29,477 nt of DNA from positions 1-29,477 of the forward strand of contig JBCCFW010000093.1 of NCBI GenBank assembly GCA_039029535.1. The letters are read 5' to 3'. Under the pieces are notes generated by a model. It saw only the letters and a program-made list of their open reading frames with translations. It had not been told where the DNA came from and made no database searches. How positions within the stretch are numbered: position 1 is the first letter of the stretch; each line of letters starts with the position of its first letter. This document shows positions 22,906-29,477 of this stretch, one piece after another. The DNA is from JBCCFW01 sp039029535 (GTDB lineage: Bacteria; Acidobacteriota; JBCCFW01). The position numbers were made by a program, and so were the translations under genes.

Positions 22906-24282
22906 ATGAGCTTTCCACTCGACCGCCGTGACTTTCTCCGCGCGAGCACGTTCGCGACCCTGCAGGCCCTCTTCCTGCCGACCTGTCAGGCGCGAAGGAT
23001 CGAGCCGACCCGCCGCGTCGTCGTGATCGGCGCCGGCATGGCGGGACTCACCGCGGCTCGTCGGCTCAGCGACGCCGGCGCCCAGGTCACGGTGCTCGAG
23101 GCCCGAGACCGCCTCGGCGGTCGCATCTGGACGGACCGAACGCTCGGCATCCCCGTCGATCTCGGCGCGTCGTGGATCCATGGCGTGCGGCGGAATCCAC
23201 TCACGAAGCTCGCACGCGAGCTGAAGGTCGTCACGCGTGAGACCGACTTCGACGGCATCCGGATTCTCGACCACGACGGTCGGGCGGTTCCGCAAGAGAT
23301 GCAGGCGCGACTGCTTCGGCTCTCGACTCAGCTCTTCGCGGAAGTCGAATCACGCGCTGAGGAGAAGGAGCGGGATCCCTCGGTGGGTCGTCTCTTCGAC
23401 GAGATCCTGGAGGAGAACGAGCCCGACGCGGTCACGCGCCGAGGTCTCGGCTGGTTTCGAGACACCCAAGAGGTCAACTTCGCCGTGAACCTCGATGGCC
23501 TGTCCGCCTGGTACGGCGACTCGGGTGAGGAGTTCGGTGGCAACGACCACCTCTTCCCCACCGGCTACGACGGCCTGACCAATGGGTTGGCGCGAGGGCT
23601 CGACGTGCGGCTCGGTGAGCCGGTCGAGGCCATCGAGCACGATGAGAGCGGCGCTCGTGTCCGTTCGGCATCCGGTGTCCATCGAGCCGACGCGGTCGTG
23701 GTGACCCTTCCCATCGGCGTGCTCCAGGCCGGCCGCGTCGTGTTCTCCCCTGCCTTGCCGAAGTCGAAGCAGGCCGCGCTCGGGCGTCTCGGCATGGGCG
23801 TGCTCGACAAGGTCGCCCTGCGCTTCCCCCGCGTGGCCTGGCCCGCGGACGTCGATCTCTTCGGCCACGTCTCGAAGCGTCGGGGCGAGTTCCCGACCCT
23901 TCTCAACCTGGCTCCGGTCCACGGTGAGCCCGTGCTCGTCGCGCTGGTCGGCGCCGACTTCGCTCACCGGTTGGAGAAGGGCAGCGACGCGGAAGCCGTG
24001 GAGGGGCTGGTCGCCGTGCTGCGTCGGCTGTTCGGTCCTGAGCTTCCGGCGCCCGTCGATGCCCGCGTGACGCGCTGGGCCGCGGACCCGTGGGCGCTCG
24101 GCTCCTACTCCCACCTCCCTCCCGGTGCGACGCCGCAGGACCGCGAGACCCTGGCCGCGCCGCTGGGAGGAAGGCTGTTCTTCGCTGGCGAGGCGACGGA
24201 GGCCGAGTACCCGTCGACCGTGCACGGCGCTCACCTCAGCGGTCAGCGCGTGGCGCGAGAGGTGGCGAAGGCGCTGGCCTGA
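22906..24282 (+). CDS. Flavin-containing amine oxidase, Tat-exported
   Basis: The 458-aa FAD enzyme belongs to the monoamine/polyamine oxidase (LSD1-like) superfamily, which oxidises amines to imines and makes H2O2. The N-terminus has a twin-arginine motif (DRRDFLRAS, Arg7-Arg8), so folded export to the periplasm is likely. The dinucleotide-binding motif is VVVIGAGMAGLTAARRL (38-54), followed by VLEARDRLGGRIW and DLGASWIHG. Lys302 in LDKVAL matches the conserved active-site lysine. The C-terminal FAD contact is RLFFAGEATEAEYPSTVHGA (about 425-444). The substrate is unknown. AGTAGCGTT at 22891-22899 just before the ATG may be a -10 region, which would make the message leaderless. Its stop lies 2 bases from that of the convergent membrane gene. 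Confidence 0.9.
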   Translation: MSFPLDRRDFLRASTFATLQALFLPTCQARRIEPTRRVVVIGAGMAGLTAARRLSDAGAQVTVLEARDRLGGRIWTDRTLGIPVDLGASWIHGVRRNPLTKLARELKVVTRETDFDGIRILDHDGRAVPQEMQARLLRLSTQLFAEVESRAEEKERDPSVGRLFDEILEENEPDAVTRRGLGWFRDTQEVNFAVNLDGLSAWYGDSGEEFGGNDHLFPTGYDGLTNGLARGLDVRLGEPVEAIEHDESGARVRSASGVHRADAVVVTLPIGVLQAGRVVFSPALPKSKQAALGRLGMGVLDKVALRFPRVAWPADVDLFGHVSKRRGEFPTLLNLAPVHGEPVLVALVGADFAHRLEKGSDAEAVEGLVAVLRRLFGPELPAPVDARVTRWAADPWALGSYSHLPPGATPQDRETLAAPLGGRLFFAGEATEAEYPSTVHGAHLSGQRVAREVAKALA

Positions 24283-24290
24283 GCTCAGGC
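24277..24290. terminator. Palindrome shared by two convergent stop codons
   Basis: GCCTGAGCTCAGGC is perfectly self-complementary (14 bp) and contains the TGA of the amine oxidase and the TGA of the opposite gene. It could serve as a common transcription end, but has no T-run. Confidence 0.4.
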
Positions 24291-25787
24291 GCGAGCACGC
24301 TTGCGGAAGTGCTCGAACATCCCGGGGCGACCATCCCAGGGCCACTCCGTCCGTCGGTTGCCGATGAGCTCGAAGGCGTGCCGGGACAGCCCCCACTCTC
24401 CGACCAGGCCGAGGGTGTACGCGAACCTGTTGAGCTGCTGCACGGTCTGCGGCGCATCGCGAAAGCGCGGCGAGCCGGGTCCCTCGCGGTAGGCGGCTGC
24501 GATCTCCTTGCGGACCTGGCGGTCGTCCCAGTACTCGTCGGCGTCCTCGTCCTCGTCGAAACGATCGGCGTAGTCATGACGCAAGAAGTGAGCGTGCAGG
24601 ATGACGCCGTGGAGGGGGCTGCCTTCCGGAGCGCGGGCAGCGACCTCACGTGCGAAGTCGAACATCTCCTCGTGGCTGGCCCCCCACTTCTTGGTGAGCG
24701 CGAGCACCATCGCTTGGCAGGAGCGCCAGTGCGTGGGATCGCGTTGCATGGCCGCGTCGAAGAGACCTCGCTTGTCCTCGGCGGGAGCACTCAGGCCCAT
24801 CGCCACGCCGATGAGCTCACCGAAAGGAGCCGCGTCCTGGGGGGCGAGACGGGCGGCTTCGACCAGGTGATCGCGGGCGATGACGAGACGCTCCCTGAAG
24901 AGACGCCAGCCTTCCCGCGTGACGCCGTCCGGCTTGCCGTATCCCCGCCCCTGCCAGGCCCACTCGACCGCCTGGCGGCCGCTCATCAGCCAGGCTCCGG
25001 GATCTTCGGGGTGTTCCTCGAGCCACTCATCGAGGGAGGCCGGGCGTGACTCGAGCTGATCGGCGATGGCCTCGATCAGGCAGGAGCGATCACCGGAGTT
25101 GGCAGTGCTGGCGAGACGCTGAGAGACCCCTTGCCAGCGACCCGACACGAGCTCGCTCGCCAACGTCGTGGCGCCGGGCACGTTGCGATCGGGGTCGAAG
25201 GGCATGCCGCTGCCCCGGTCCGTCACGTAGCGCCACCAGCGGACGACGCCCTCGAGCACGCTCCCGCCAGTGAAGCCGAAGCCGAGCCAGGAGAGGTGAT
25301 TGAGGAGGGACTCCAGCGGCCACTCCGTGAGGCCGGTGATGCCGTGCTCGGCGCGTCCGATGAGGACCATGGCGACCATGCCGAGGACGGGGCCGATGCG
25401 TGCGCCCTGGCGCCAGCCCCAGCCGGCCAGCGAGCCGGCGATGGAGCCGATGAAGGCAGACACGACGCTGACCATGAGCATCGCGATGAGCTCGATGTTC
25501 GCGTCAGGTCCCGGCTCCGGCGTGATGCCGAAGCCCACGATCATGAAGCCGATGAGGGCGCCGGTGCGTCCGGCCCGCGTGCCCAGGCAGCGCTGAAACA
25601 GCAGGACGTGTGAGACCAGCTTCATGAGAGCGCCGGCGCAGATGGCACCGATGAGCGCAGCGACGCCCGCGCGGGCTGCGATCTCTCCGGCGGGAAGCTT
25701 GGCCAGGACGCCGTGGATCACGAGGGCGATGGCTGCCACCAGGCCGGTGGCAAGAATCCAGACGAGCCTCGTCTTCAGCTCTTGCAT
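24285..25787 (-). CDS. Polytopic membrane protein with DUF4034-like C-terminal domain
   Basis: The 500-aa protein has an N-terminal membrane part with about five hydrophobic segments (near 7-27, 38-60, 78-95, 103-127 and 135-160). The C-terminal cytoplasmic part (about 215-490) looks like DUF4034, a helical TPR-like domain seen in actinobacteria and other phyla. It shows LASELVSGRWQGVSQRLA, SLDEWLEEHPEDPGAWLMSG, VEAARLAPQDAAPFGELIG and KKWGASHEEMFDFAREVAAR. The domain has no known activity; a scaffold role is possible. The ATG at 25787 has GGAGGGAG ending 2 bases upstream, so the TTG at 25799 was not used. The gene is divergent from the AlaX-type gene. Confidence 0.75.
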   Translation of the reverse strand: MQELKTRLVWILATGLVAAIALVIHGVLAKLPAGEIAARAGVAALIGAICAGALMKLVSHVLLFQRCLGTRAGRTGALIGFMIVGFGITPEPGPDANIELIAMLMVSVVSAFIGSIAGSLAGWGWRQGARIGPVLGMVAMVLIGRAEHGITGLTEWPLESLLNHLSWLGFGFTGGSVLEGVVRWWRYVTDRGSGMPFDPDRNVPGATTLASELVSGRWQGVSQRLASTANSGDRSCLIEAIADQLESRPASLDEWLEEHPEDPGAWLMSGRQAVEWAWQGRGYGKPDGVTREGWRLFRERLVIARDHLVEAARLAPQDAAPFGELIGVAMGLSAPAEDKRGLFDAAMQRDPTHWRSCQAMVLALTKKWGASHEEMFDFAREVAARAPEGSPLHGVILHAHFLRHDYADRFDEDEDADEYWDDRQVRKEIAAAYREGPGSPRFRDAPQTVQQLNRFAYTLGLVGEWGLSRHAFELIGNRRTEWPWDGRPGMFEHFRKRARA

Positions 25788-25829
25788 GACTCCCTCCAAG
25801 GCCGGGCGGTCGTCACTCGCCTGGCGTGT

Positions 25830-25855
25830 CGCTCACCGAGGGCCCTCGGTGAGCG
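25830..25855. promoter_or_regulatory. Perfect 26-bp palindrome between divergent genes
   Basis: CGCTCACCGAGGG is followed directly by its reverse complement. It sits 42 bases upstream of the membrane gene's start (25787) and 99 bases upstream of the AlaX start (25955). Both genes are read away from it, so a terminator role is unlikely; a dimeric regulator site is the natural reading. Confidence 0.6.
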
Positions 25856-25954
25856 CGTCATCATGACCGGGGCCGCGGGCCCCTGTCCACGCCCGAGCGG
25901 CGTGGCCCCGCCGTGCCATGCTTGTCGCTCTCATCAGGTCGCGAGGTGAAGTCC

Positions 25955-26668
25955 ATGACCGACGAGCTCTTCCGAACCGACGCCTACCTCCGGAGCTGCG
26001 AGGCCGAGATCGGCCGGGCGACTCACGACGGCATCGTCCTCACCCGCACGGTCTTCTACCCCGAAGGCGGTGGCCAGCCGGGCGACCACGGCACGCTCGA
26101 GCTGTCGGACGGACGTCGGCTCTCCGTCGTCGACGCCAAGAAGCTCGAGGACGGCAGCATCCTCCACGTCGTCGAGGGAGACGTGTCGAGCGACCTGGAA
26201 GGGCTGGCCGTGGAGGCGAGCATCGACTGGGACCGACGTCATCGGCTCATGCGGGTGCACACCCTCCTCCATCTCCTCTGCGCCGTCGTGCCCGAGAAGG
26301 TCACGGGAGGCGCGGTCCGCGACAACGGCTCGGGTCGGCTCGACTTCGACATGCCCGAGCCGCGCTTCGACAAGGAGGAGGTCGACGCGGAGCTGAACCG
26401 GCTCGTGACCGAGGCCCACCCCACCGCCGCCCGCTGGATCACCGACGAGGAGCTCGAGTCCGAGCCGGAGCTCGTGCGGACGATGTCGGTGCGTCCGCCG
26501 CGCGGTCAGGGCCGCGTCCGGCTCATGGAGATCGAAGGCGTCGACCTCCAGGCCTGCGGCGGCACGCACGTGGCGAACACCGGCGAGATCGGACCGGTGC
26601 GCGTGGCGAAGGTCCAGAAGAAGGGCAAGATGAATCGACGCTTCACGCTGCAGCTCACGGAGTACTGA
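25955..26668 (+). CDS. Alanyl-tRNA editing protein (AlaX family)
   Basis: The 237-aa protein is a free-standing relative of the AlaRS editing domain, which hydrolyses Ser-tRNA(Ala) (and Gly-tRNA(Ala)). The N-terminal beta-barrel part (about 1-90) has TVFYPEGGGQPGDHG, typical of the longer AlaX-M/L forms. The zinc site is complete: His102 and His106 in HTLLHLL, and Cys201 and His205 in ACGGTH. The TGGAVRDNGS segment contacts substrate in homologues. ATG 25955 is supported by GAGGTGA about 7 bases upstream; the in-frame ATG at 25913 has no such site. It is a cytoplasmic housekeeping enzyme with no clear operon partner. Confidence 0.93.
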   Translation: MTDELFRTDAYLRSCEAEIGRATHDGIVLTRTVFYPEGGGQPGDHGTLELSDGRRLSVVDAKKLEDGSILHVVEGDVSSDLEGLAVEASIDWDRRHRLMRVHTLLHLLCAVVPEKVTGGAVRDNGSGRLDFDMPEPRFDKEEVDAELNRLVTEAHPTAARWITDEELESEPELVRTMSVRPPRGQGRVRLMEIEGVDLQACGGTHVANTGEIGPVRVAKVQKKGKMNRRFTLQLTEY

Positions 26669-26747
26669 GTGAGGCCAGGGCGCAGCGAGGACGTCCTGAC
26701 CGCATGCTAGCCTGGGTGCACGTCAGTTCTTCTCGGAGGGAGATTCG

Positions 26748-26819
26748 ATGAGCAGCAGTGAGCGCCCGTTCCTCGGGCGGCCATCGCCAGTCGCCGTTCA
26801 CCACGGCGAGCCACGATGA
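26748..26819 (+). CDS. Short leader ORF (23 codons) coupled to the next gene
   Basis: ATG 26748 has GGAGG at 26735-26739, 8 bases upstream. It opens a 23-codon frame (MSSSERPF...GEPR) that stops at TGA 26817-26819. That stop overlaps the ATG (26816) of the membrane protein gene in an ATGA junction. The downstream gene has only weak Shine-Dalgarno matches of its own. The peptide has no recognised features. It may serve only to bring ribosomes to the next start. TAGCCT (26708-26713) in a TGC-TAGCCT context is a possible -10 element upstream. Confidence 0.5.
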   Translation: MSSSERPFLGRPSPVAVHHGEPR

Positions 26820-27799
26820 GCGTCCTGGGCGAGAGCCGTGAGCCTCGCATCGTCCTGCGCCGGCGCTGGCGGGTCTCCATCGTCGGTGCCGTGCTCATCT
26901 TCGTCGGCTGCCACTTCGTTCTCCGGTTCCTCACCACCTTCCTGATCTACCGGATCATCGATGGGCCGCTGGCCTTGCCTCTCGCCGAACACGCCCCAGT
27001 GGCGATCGGCTTCGGGCTCGTCGGCTGGCTCTGGGTCCGTGAGCTCGGGCGTGAGATCCGGATCTTCGACGACCGAGTGGAAGAGCTGATCGCGGGAAGA
27101 CGTCACGTGGTTCGGTGCGGCGACGTGAAGGAGGTTCGGGTCATGGCGGAAGACGGCGACTGGCTCGACGCCCTCGTGGGTATCGTGCTCACCCTGCTCG
27201 CTCTTCGAGTCTTCGCCTACTGGTGGCCCGATCTCGCCTCGGCCGGTTGGATGCTGGGCATCATGTTCGGCGGGATCTTCATGCGGCCGTCAGCTGTCCG
27301 TGCCGGCCTCGGCGCAGGGCGTCACGAAAGCCTCGATGCGAGGCCGACCGGGCACGTCCACCTGATTTCGACTCGCGACGACGTCTCCATCGAGCTGAGT
27401 GCTCTCTACCAGTCGCCGGGCGACGCGATCGACCCATTCCTGACGACCGTTCATCGCGTCCACCTGCAAGAGTCACTCGCGAAGCTGGTCGAGAGTGGCC
27501 ACGTGACCTTCGGTCCGCTCCGGCTCGAGCGTCACGCGCTGCGCTTCGAAGGCGGCGACACCTTCCTGCTCGAGCGCCTGCAGCTCGAGCTCCGCAACGG
27601 TCGCCTGGTCGCGCGACGTCCGGGCCATCGCTACGCCCGCGATCAGGTGCCGATCGCCGACATCCCCAACCTCTCGGTGCTGCTCGCCCTCGTCGATCGG
27701 GCCCGTCGCGGCGAGCTGCCGGCACCAGCACCAGAGACCTCGGCCGTTCAGAGCTCCAAGGCCCAGACCAGCTCGGTCTCGTCGGGCAGCTCCGGGTAG
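26816..27799 (+). CDS. Membrane protein of unknown function
   Basis: The 327-aa product has two N-terminal hydrophobic segments (about 18-45 and 60-75). A small PH-like or beta segment follows (REIRIFDDRVEELIAGRRHVVRCGDVKEVRVM), then a hydrophobic pair (about 119-161). A soluble C-terminal region (about 170-300) has a TRDDVSIELSALYQSPGDAIDPFL block. The tail is rich in S, T, Q and P. No family is recognised. Its start overlaps the stop of the short leader ORF, so translation is probably coupled. The 3' end overlaps the convergent GNAT gene by 52 bp; codons beyond about 27747 code for the low-complexity tail only. Confidence 0.65.
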   Translation: MSVLGESREPRIVLRRRWRVSIVGAVLIFVGCHFVLRFLTTFLIYRIIDGPLALPLAEHAPVAIGFGLVGWLWVRELGREIRIFDDRVEELIAGRRHVVRCGDVKEVRVMAEDGDWLDALVGIVLTLLALRVFAYWWPDLASAGWMLGIMFGGIFMRPSAVRAGLGAGRHESLDARPTGHVHLISTRDDVSIELSALYQSPGDAIDPFLTTVHRVHLQESLAKLVESGHVTFGPLRLERHALRFEGGDTFLLERLQLELRNGRLVARRPGHRYARDQVPIADIPNLSVLLALVDRARRGELPAPAPETSAVQSSKAQTSSVSSGSSG

Positions 27800-28338
27800 G
27801 CCCCGCGTCGGATCTCCGCGAGCTCACACCCACGCGCTGCGTAGAAGCGACAGGCCGGCACGTTGATGTCCTGCGTTTCGATCCGCAGCCGCCGACAGCC
27901 TCGTTCCCTCGCCCACTCCCTCACCGCTTCGAAGAGCCGGGAGCCGATGCCTCTCCCCCGGTGCTCGGGAGCGACCCGCAGGTCCCAGAGCTCGGCCGTG
28001 TCCGGTCGGCCCTCCAGCACGTGAAGACCTGGCGTGTCGTGGGCGAGCACGCAGCCGCCGACTCTCTCCTCACCGTCGAACGCGGTCAGCAAGCCCCAAC
28101 GCGACACGTCGAAGCGTCGGGGCCAGTCCGTCGGTGCGTGGCCCGGCACGACGTCGTAGTCCTTGCGCCAGGGCGTCGCGACGGGCCGCTCCCGCAGGGT
28201 CATCCCGCCCAGCCCGGAGTCGAGCAACTCCACTTCGAGCCGGCTCGTCACGTCGAACGCGATGGAGATCCGGGCGTGCTCGACCAGCGCGCTCAGCGGC
28301 TCCGGGCGGATCGAGATCGTTCCCCCCGCCTCGCTCAC
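27748..28338 (-). CDS. GNAT-family N-acetyltransferase (streptothricin acetyltransferase-like)
   Basis: The 196-aa protein has an acetyl-CoA binding motif A, LRVAPEHRGRGIGSRLF (120-136). Other conserved phrases are GGCVLAHDTPGLHVLEG, AELWDLRV, RLRIETQDINVPACRFY and YPELPDETELVW. These match a widespread GNAT group related to streptothricin acetyltransferases. Such proteins transfer an acetyl group from acetyl-CoA to an amine. The actual substrate is unknown and antibiotic resistance should not be assumed. The GTG start at 28338 overlaps the stop of the upstream secreted-protein gene by 4 bases (GTGA), so the two are cotranscribed. Confidence 0.88.
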   Translation of the reverse strand: MSEAGGTISIRPEPLSALVEHARISIAFDVTSRLEVELLDSGLGGMTLRERPVATPWRKDYDVVPGHAPTDWPRRFDVSRWGLLTAFDGEERVGGCVLAHDTPGLHVLEGRPDTAELWDLRVAPEHRGRGIGSRLFEAVREWARERGCRRLRIETQDINVPACRFYAARGCELAEIRRGAYPELPDETELVWALEL

Positions 28339-29048
28339 GAGGAGCCGGCGAGCTCCGTCAGCGTCTTCCGCGCGGCGTCGGCCGTCTTGCCCTTGGCTTC
28401 GGTGAGCTCGCGCAGCGTCGCGAGGATCCGGCCCAGGGGGCGCTCGGCGAAGTCGGACGGGTAGATCCGCAGGTGGCCGCAGCGGTCGTCTGTCCCGGCG
28501 TCGTCACCGCCGACGTGGAGCGTGTAGGTCGTCGCTCCTTCGTCCGACTTCGGAGGTCGGGGCGCCGACTCGAGCCCCCGTCGAACGCGATCGGCGAGCG
28601 CCAGAGCCAGCTCCCGAGGCAGCTCGGCCTCACGGTGGTTGACCGTGACGAAGCGCTCCTCCGCCCGCACCTTCCGGTCACCCATCTGTTGGCCACGCAC
28701 GCGGGCGACCTTGGAGTTGGCGCCGCGGATGGAACGCTCGGCCTCCGCCAGCTCGACCTTGGCCGGCCCCTTCGACGGCAGGTACACGCTCACCGCCGAC
28801 TCCAGGCCGGCCGTGTCGTTCCCGATGAAGAAGAACGGCTCGACGTAGTAGCGCAGGAGCAGCCGCTCGTCGTCGTCGAGAGTGCCGCGGTCGAGACCGA
28901 GCTGACCCATCGTGCGACCCTGGAGCAGGAGCCGCGTGGGCCCGAGGCTGAGGGCCGTCTCGCAAGGAGCGAGCCCCTCGGCGAAGGCTCCGGACCACGG
29001 GAGCAAGGTGAAGAGGGACACGAGCACGACGGGACGCAGGGTCGACAT
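28335..29048 (-). CDS. Secreted protein of unknown function
   Basis: The 237-aa protein has a signal peptide (VVLVSLFTLLPWSGAFA). The mature part has two alternating hydrophobic/charged blocks: LLLRYYVEPFFFIGNDTAGLESAVSVYLP (about 64-92, the most ordered part) and TYTLHVGGDDAGTDDRCGHLRIYPSDF (about 174-200). Arg/Lys-rich segments lie between them, and a helical tail (LGRILATLRELTEAKGK) follows. Two cysteines may form a disulfide. No family is recognised. It is the first gene of a two-gene operon with the GNAT enzyme (4-base overlap). No strong Shine-Dalgarno is seen before ATG 29048. Confidence 0.6.
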   Translation of the reverse strand: MSTLRPVVLVSLFTLLPWSGAFAEGLAPCETALSLGPTRLLLQGRTMGQLGLDRGTLDDDERLLLRYYVEPFFFIGNDTAGLESAVSVYLPSKGPAKVELAEAERSIRGANSKVARVRGQQMGDRKVRAEERFVTVNHREAELPRELALALADRVRRGLESAPRPPKSDEGATTYTLHVGGDDAGTDDRCGHLRIYPSDFAERPLGRILATLRELTEAKGKTADAARKTLTELAGSS

Positions 29049-29262
29049 GGCGGGAGTCTCTCATGTCGGTCGGTCGGCCTTGCGCACCGAGCGTCCTCGC
29101 CCGTTGAGCCTGACCAGGGGCGACGAACCCGCTCGGCGTCGCCATCGTGCTGCCCACCTTCCGGGGAAGGTCGGGAGCGAGTCGAGGACGTCCCAGGTGA
29201 ACGCCTGCTGGGGGGATGACCGACGGCAGCGATCCGTCCACGCTCCTCCCGTGGGCCCCTGC

Positions 29263-29477
29263 TCACCGTGGAGCGTGGCCCTTGGCCTCGAGACAGGTCC
29301 GGAGCTTGGCCAGCGCTCGGTTCATGAGCACGCGGACGGTGGACTCGGGGCGGTCGAGGCGGCGTCCGATCTCGCGCTTCGAGCACCCGTCGACGAAGTG
29401 CGACCAGCACAGCGCCCGCTCTTCGGGATCGAGTCGACCCAGGCAGTCCTCGAGGGCTGCTTGGCTCTCGTCGTCGA
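29263..29477 (-). CDS. ECF-like sigma factor, C-terminal end (partial)
   Basis: The frame is open from the window edge and ends at TGA 29263-29265, giving 70 residues. It contains sigma-70 region 4: LGRLDPEERALCWSHFVDGC, then the helix-turn-helix KREIGRRLDRPESTVRVLMNRALAKLR, which binds the -35 promoter element. The rest of the gene lies beyond the window. It is a different sigma gene from the one at 17468-18019. What it controls cannot be seen; the 214 bases to the next gene contain no recognised feature. Confidence 0.82.
   Translation of the reverse strand, partial: DDESQAALEDCLGRLDPEERALCWSHFVDGCSKREIGRRLDRPESTVRVLMNRALAKLRTCLEAKGHAPR

Noticed and set aside
27748..28338. Calling the GNAT enzyme a streptothricin resistance gene
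   Set aside because: The resemblance is to a broad family with many unknown substrates, and no resistance or mobile context is present.

Overview
The window is high-GC DNA with long genes, short spacers and frequent GGAGG-type ribosome binding sites. Several protein types point to a Planctomycetota-like or other large-genome environmental bacterium: two proteins with IPTL-CTERM-like C-termini, a GloVer-repeat protein, a secreted ACC-x-DG-C cysteine-repeat protein, a GYF_2 membrane protein and several ECF sigma genes. This placement is inference from protein style; no rRNA or other phylogenetic marker is complete here.

Layout. 1-3059: the end of enolase, an FtsB/DivIC-like division protein and a secreted prolyl-oligopeptidase-family peptidase. 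3112-3346: an initiator-type tRNA-Met with a well-placed promoter, a hairpin and a second, broken copy of the tRNA 3' half. 3491-7131: a compact island of visibly lower GC with three genes: vsr (-), a GHKL/MutL-type ATPase fused to a PD-(D/E)XK nuclease domain (+), and a C5-cytosine methyltransferase (-). A decayed copy of the same hairpin/tRNA segment lies at 7447-7576, so the island sits between tRNA-derived direct repeats. No integrase is present. This island is the best candidate for an unusual defence or restriction-modification system in the window.

7693-12847: an OB-fold-type lipoprotein, an isoprenylcysteine/lipid A phosphate methyltransferase-like membrane enzyme, a histidine kinase/response regulator pair, a small ribbon-helix-helix-like protein with a palindrome just upstream, and a GYF_2 membrane protein. 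12861-21456: the surface and secreted region. It holds a glycine-rich IPTL-CTERM protein, a 19-repeat cysteine-rich protein with a 498-bp higher-order repeat, an operon of lipoprotein, ECF sigma factor and likely anti-sigma protein, and a GloVer protein built as two seven-repeat halves.

21518-29477: a secreted SH3-like/coiled-coil protein, a Tat-exported flavin amine oxidase, a membrane protein with a DUF4034-like domain, an AlaX-type alanyl-tRNA editing protein, a short leader ORF coupled to a membrane protein, a GNAT acetyltransferase, a secreted unknown, and the end of another ECF-like sigma factor.

Apart from the island, most neighbours look like independent housekeeping or envelope genes. 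The clear functional units are eno-ftsB-like, the response regulator/kinase pair, lipoprotein-ECF-anti-sigma, and the methyltransferase/Vsr/ATPase-nuclease island.
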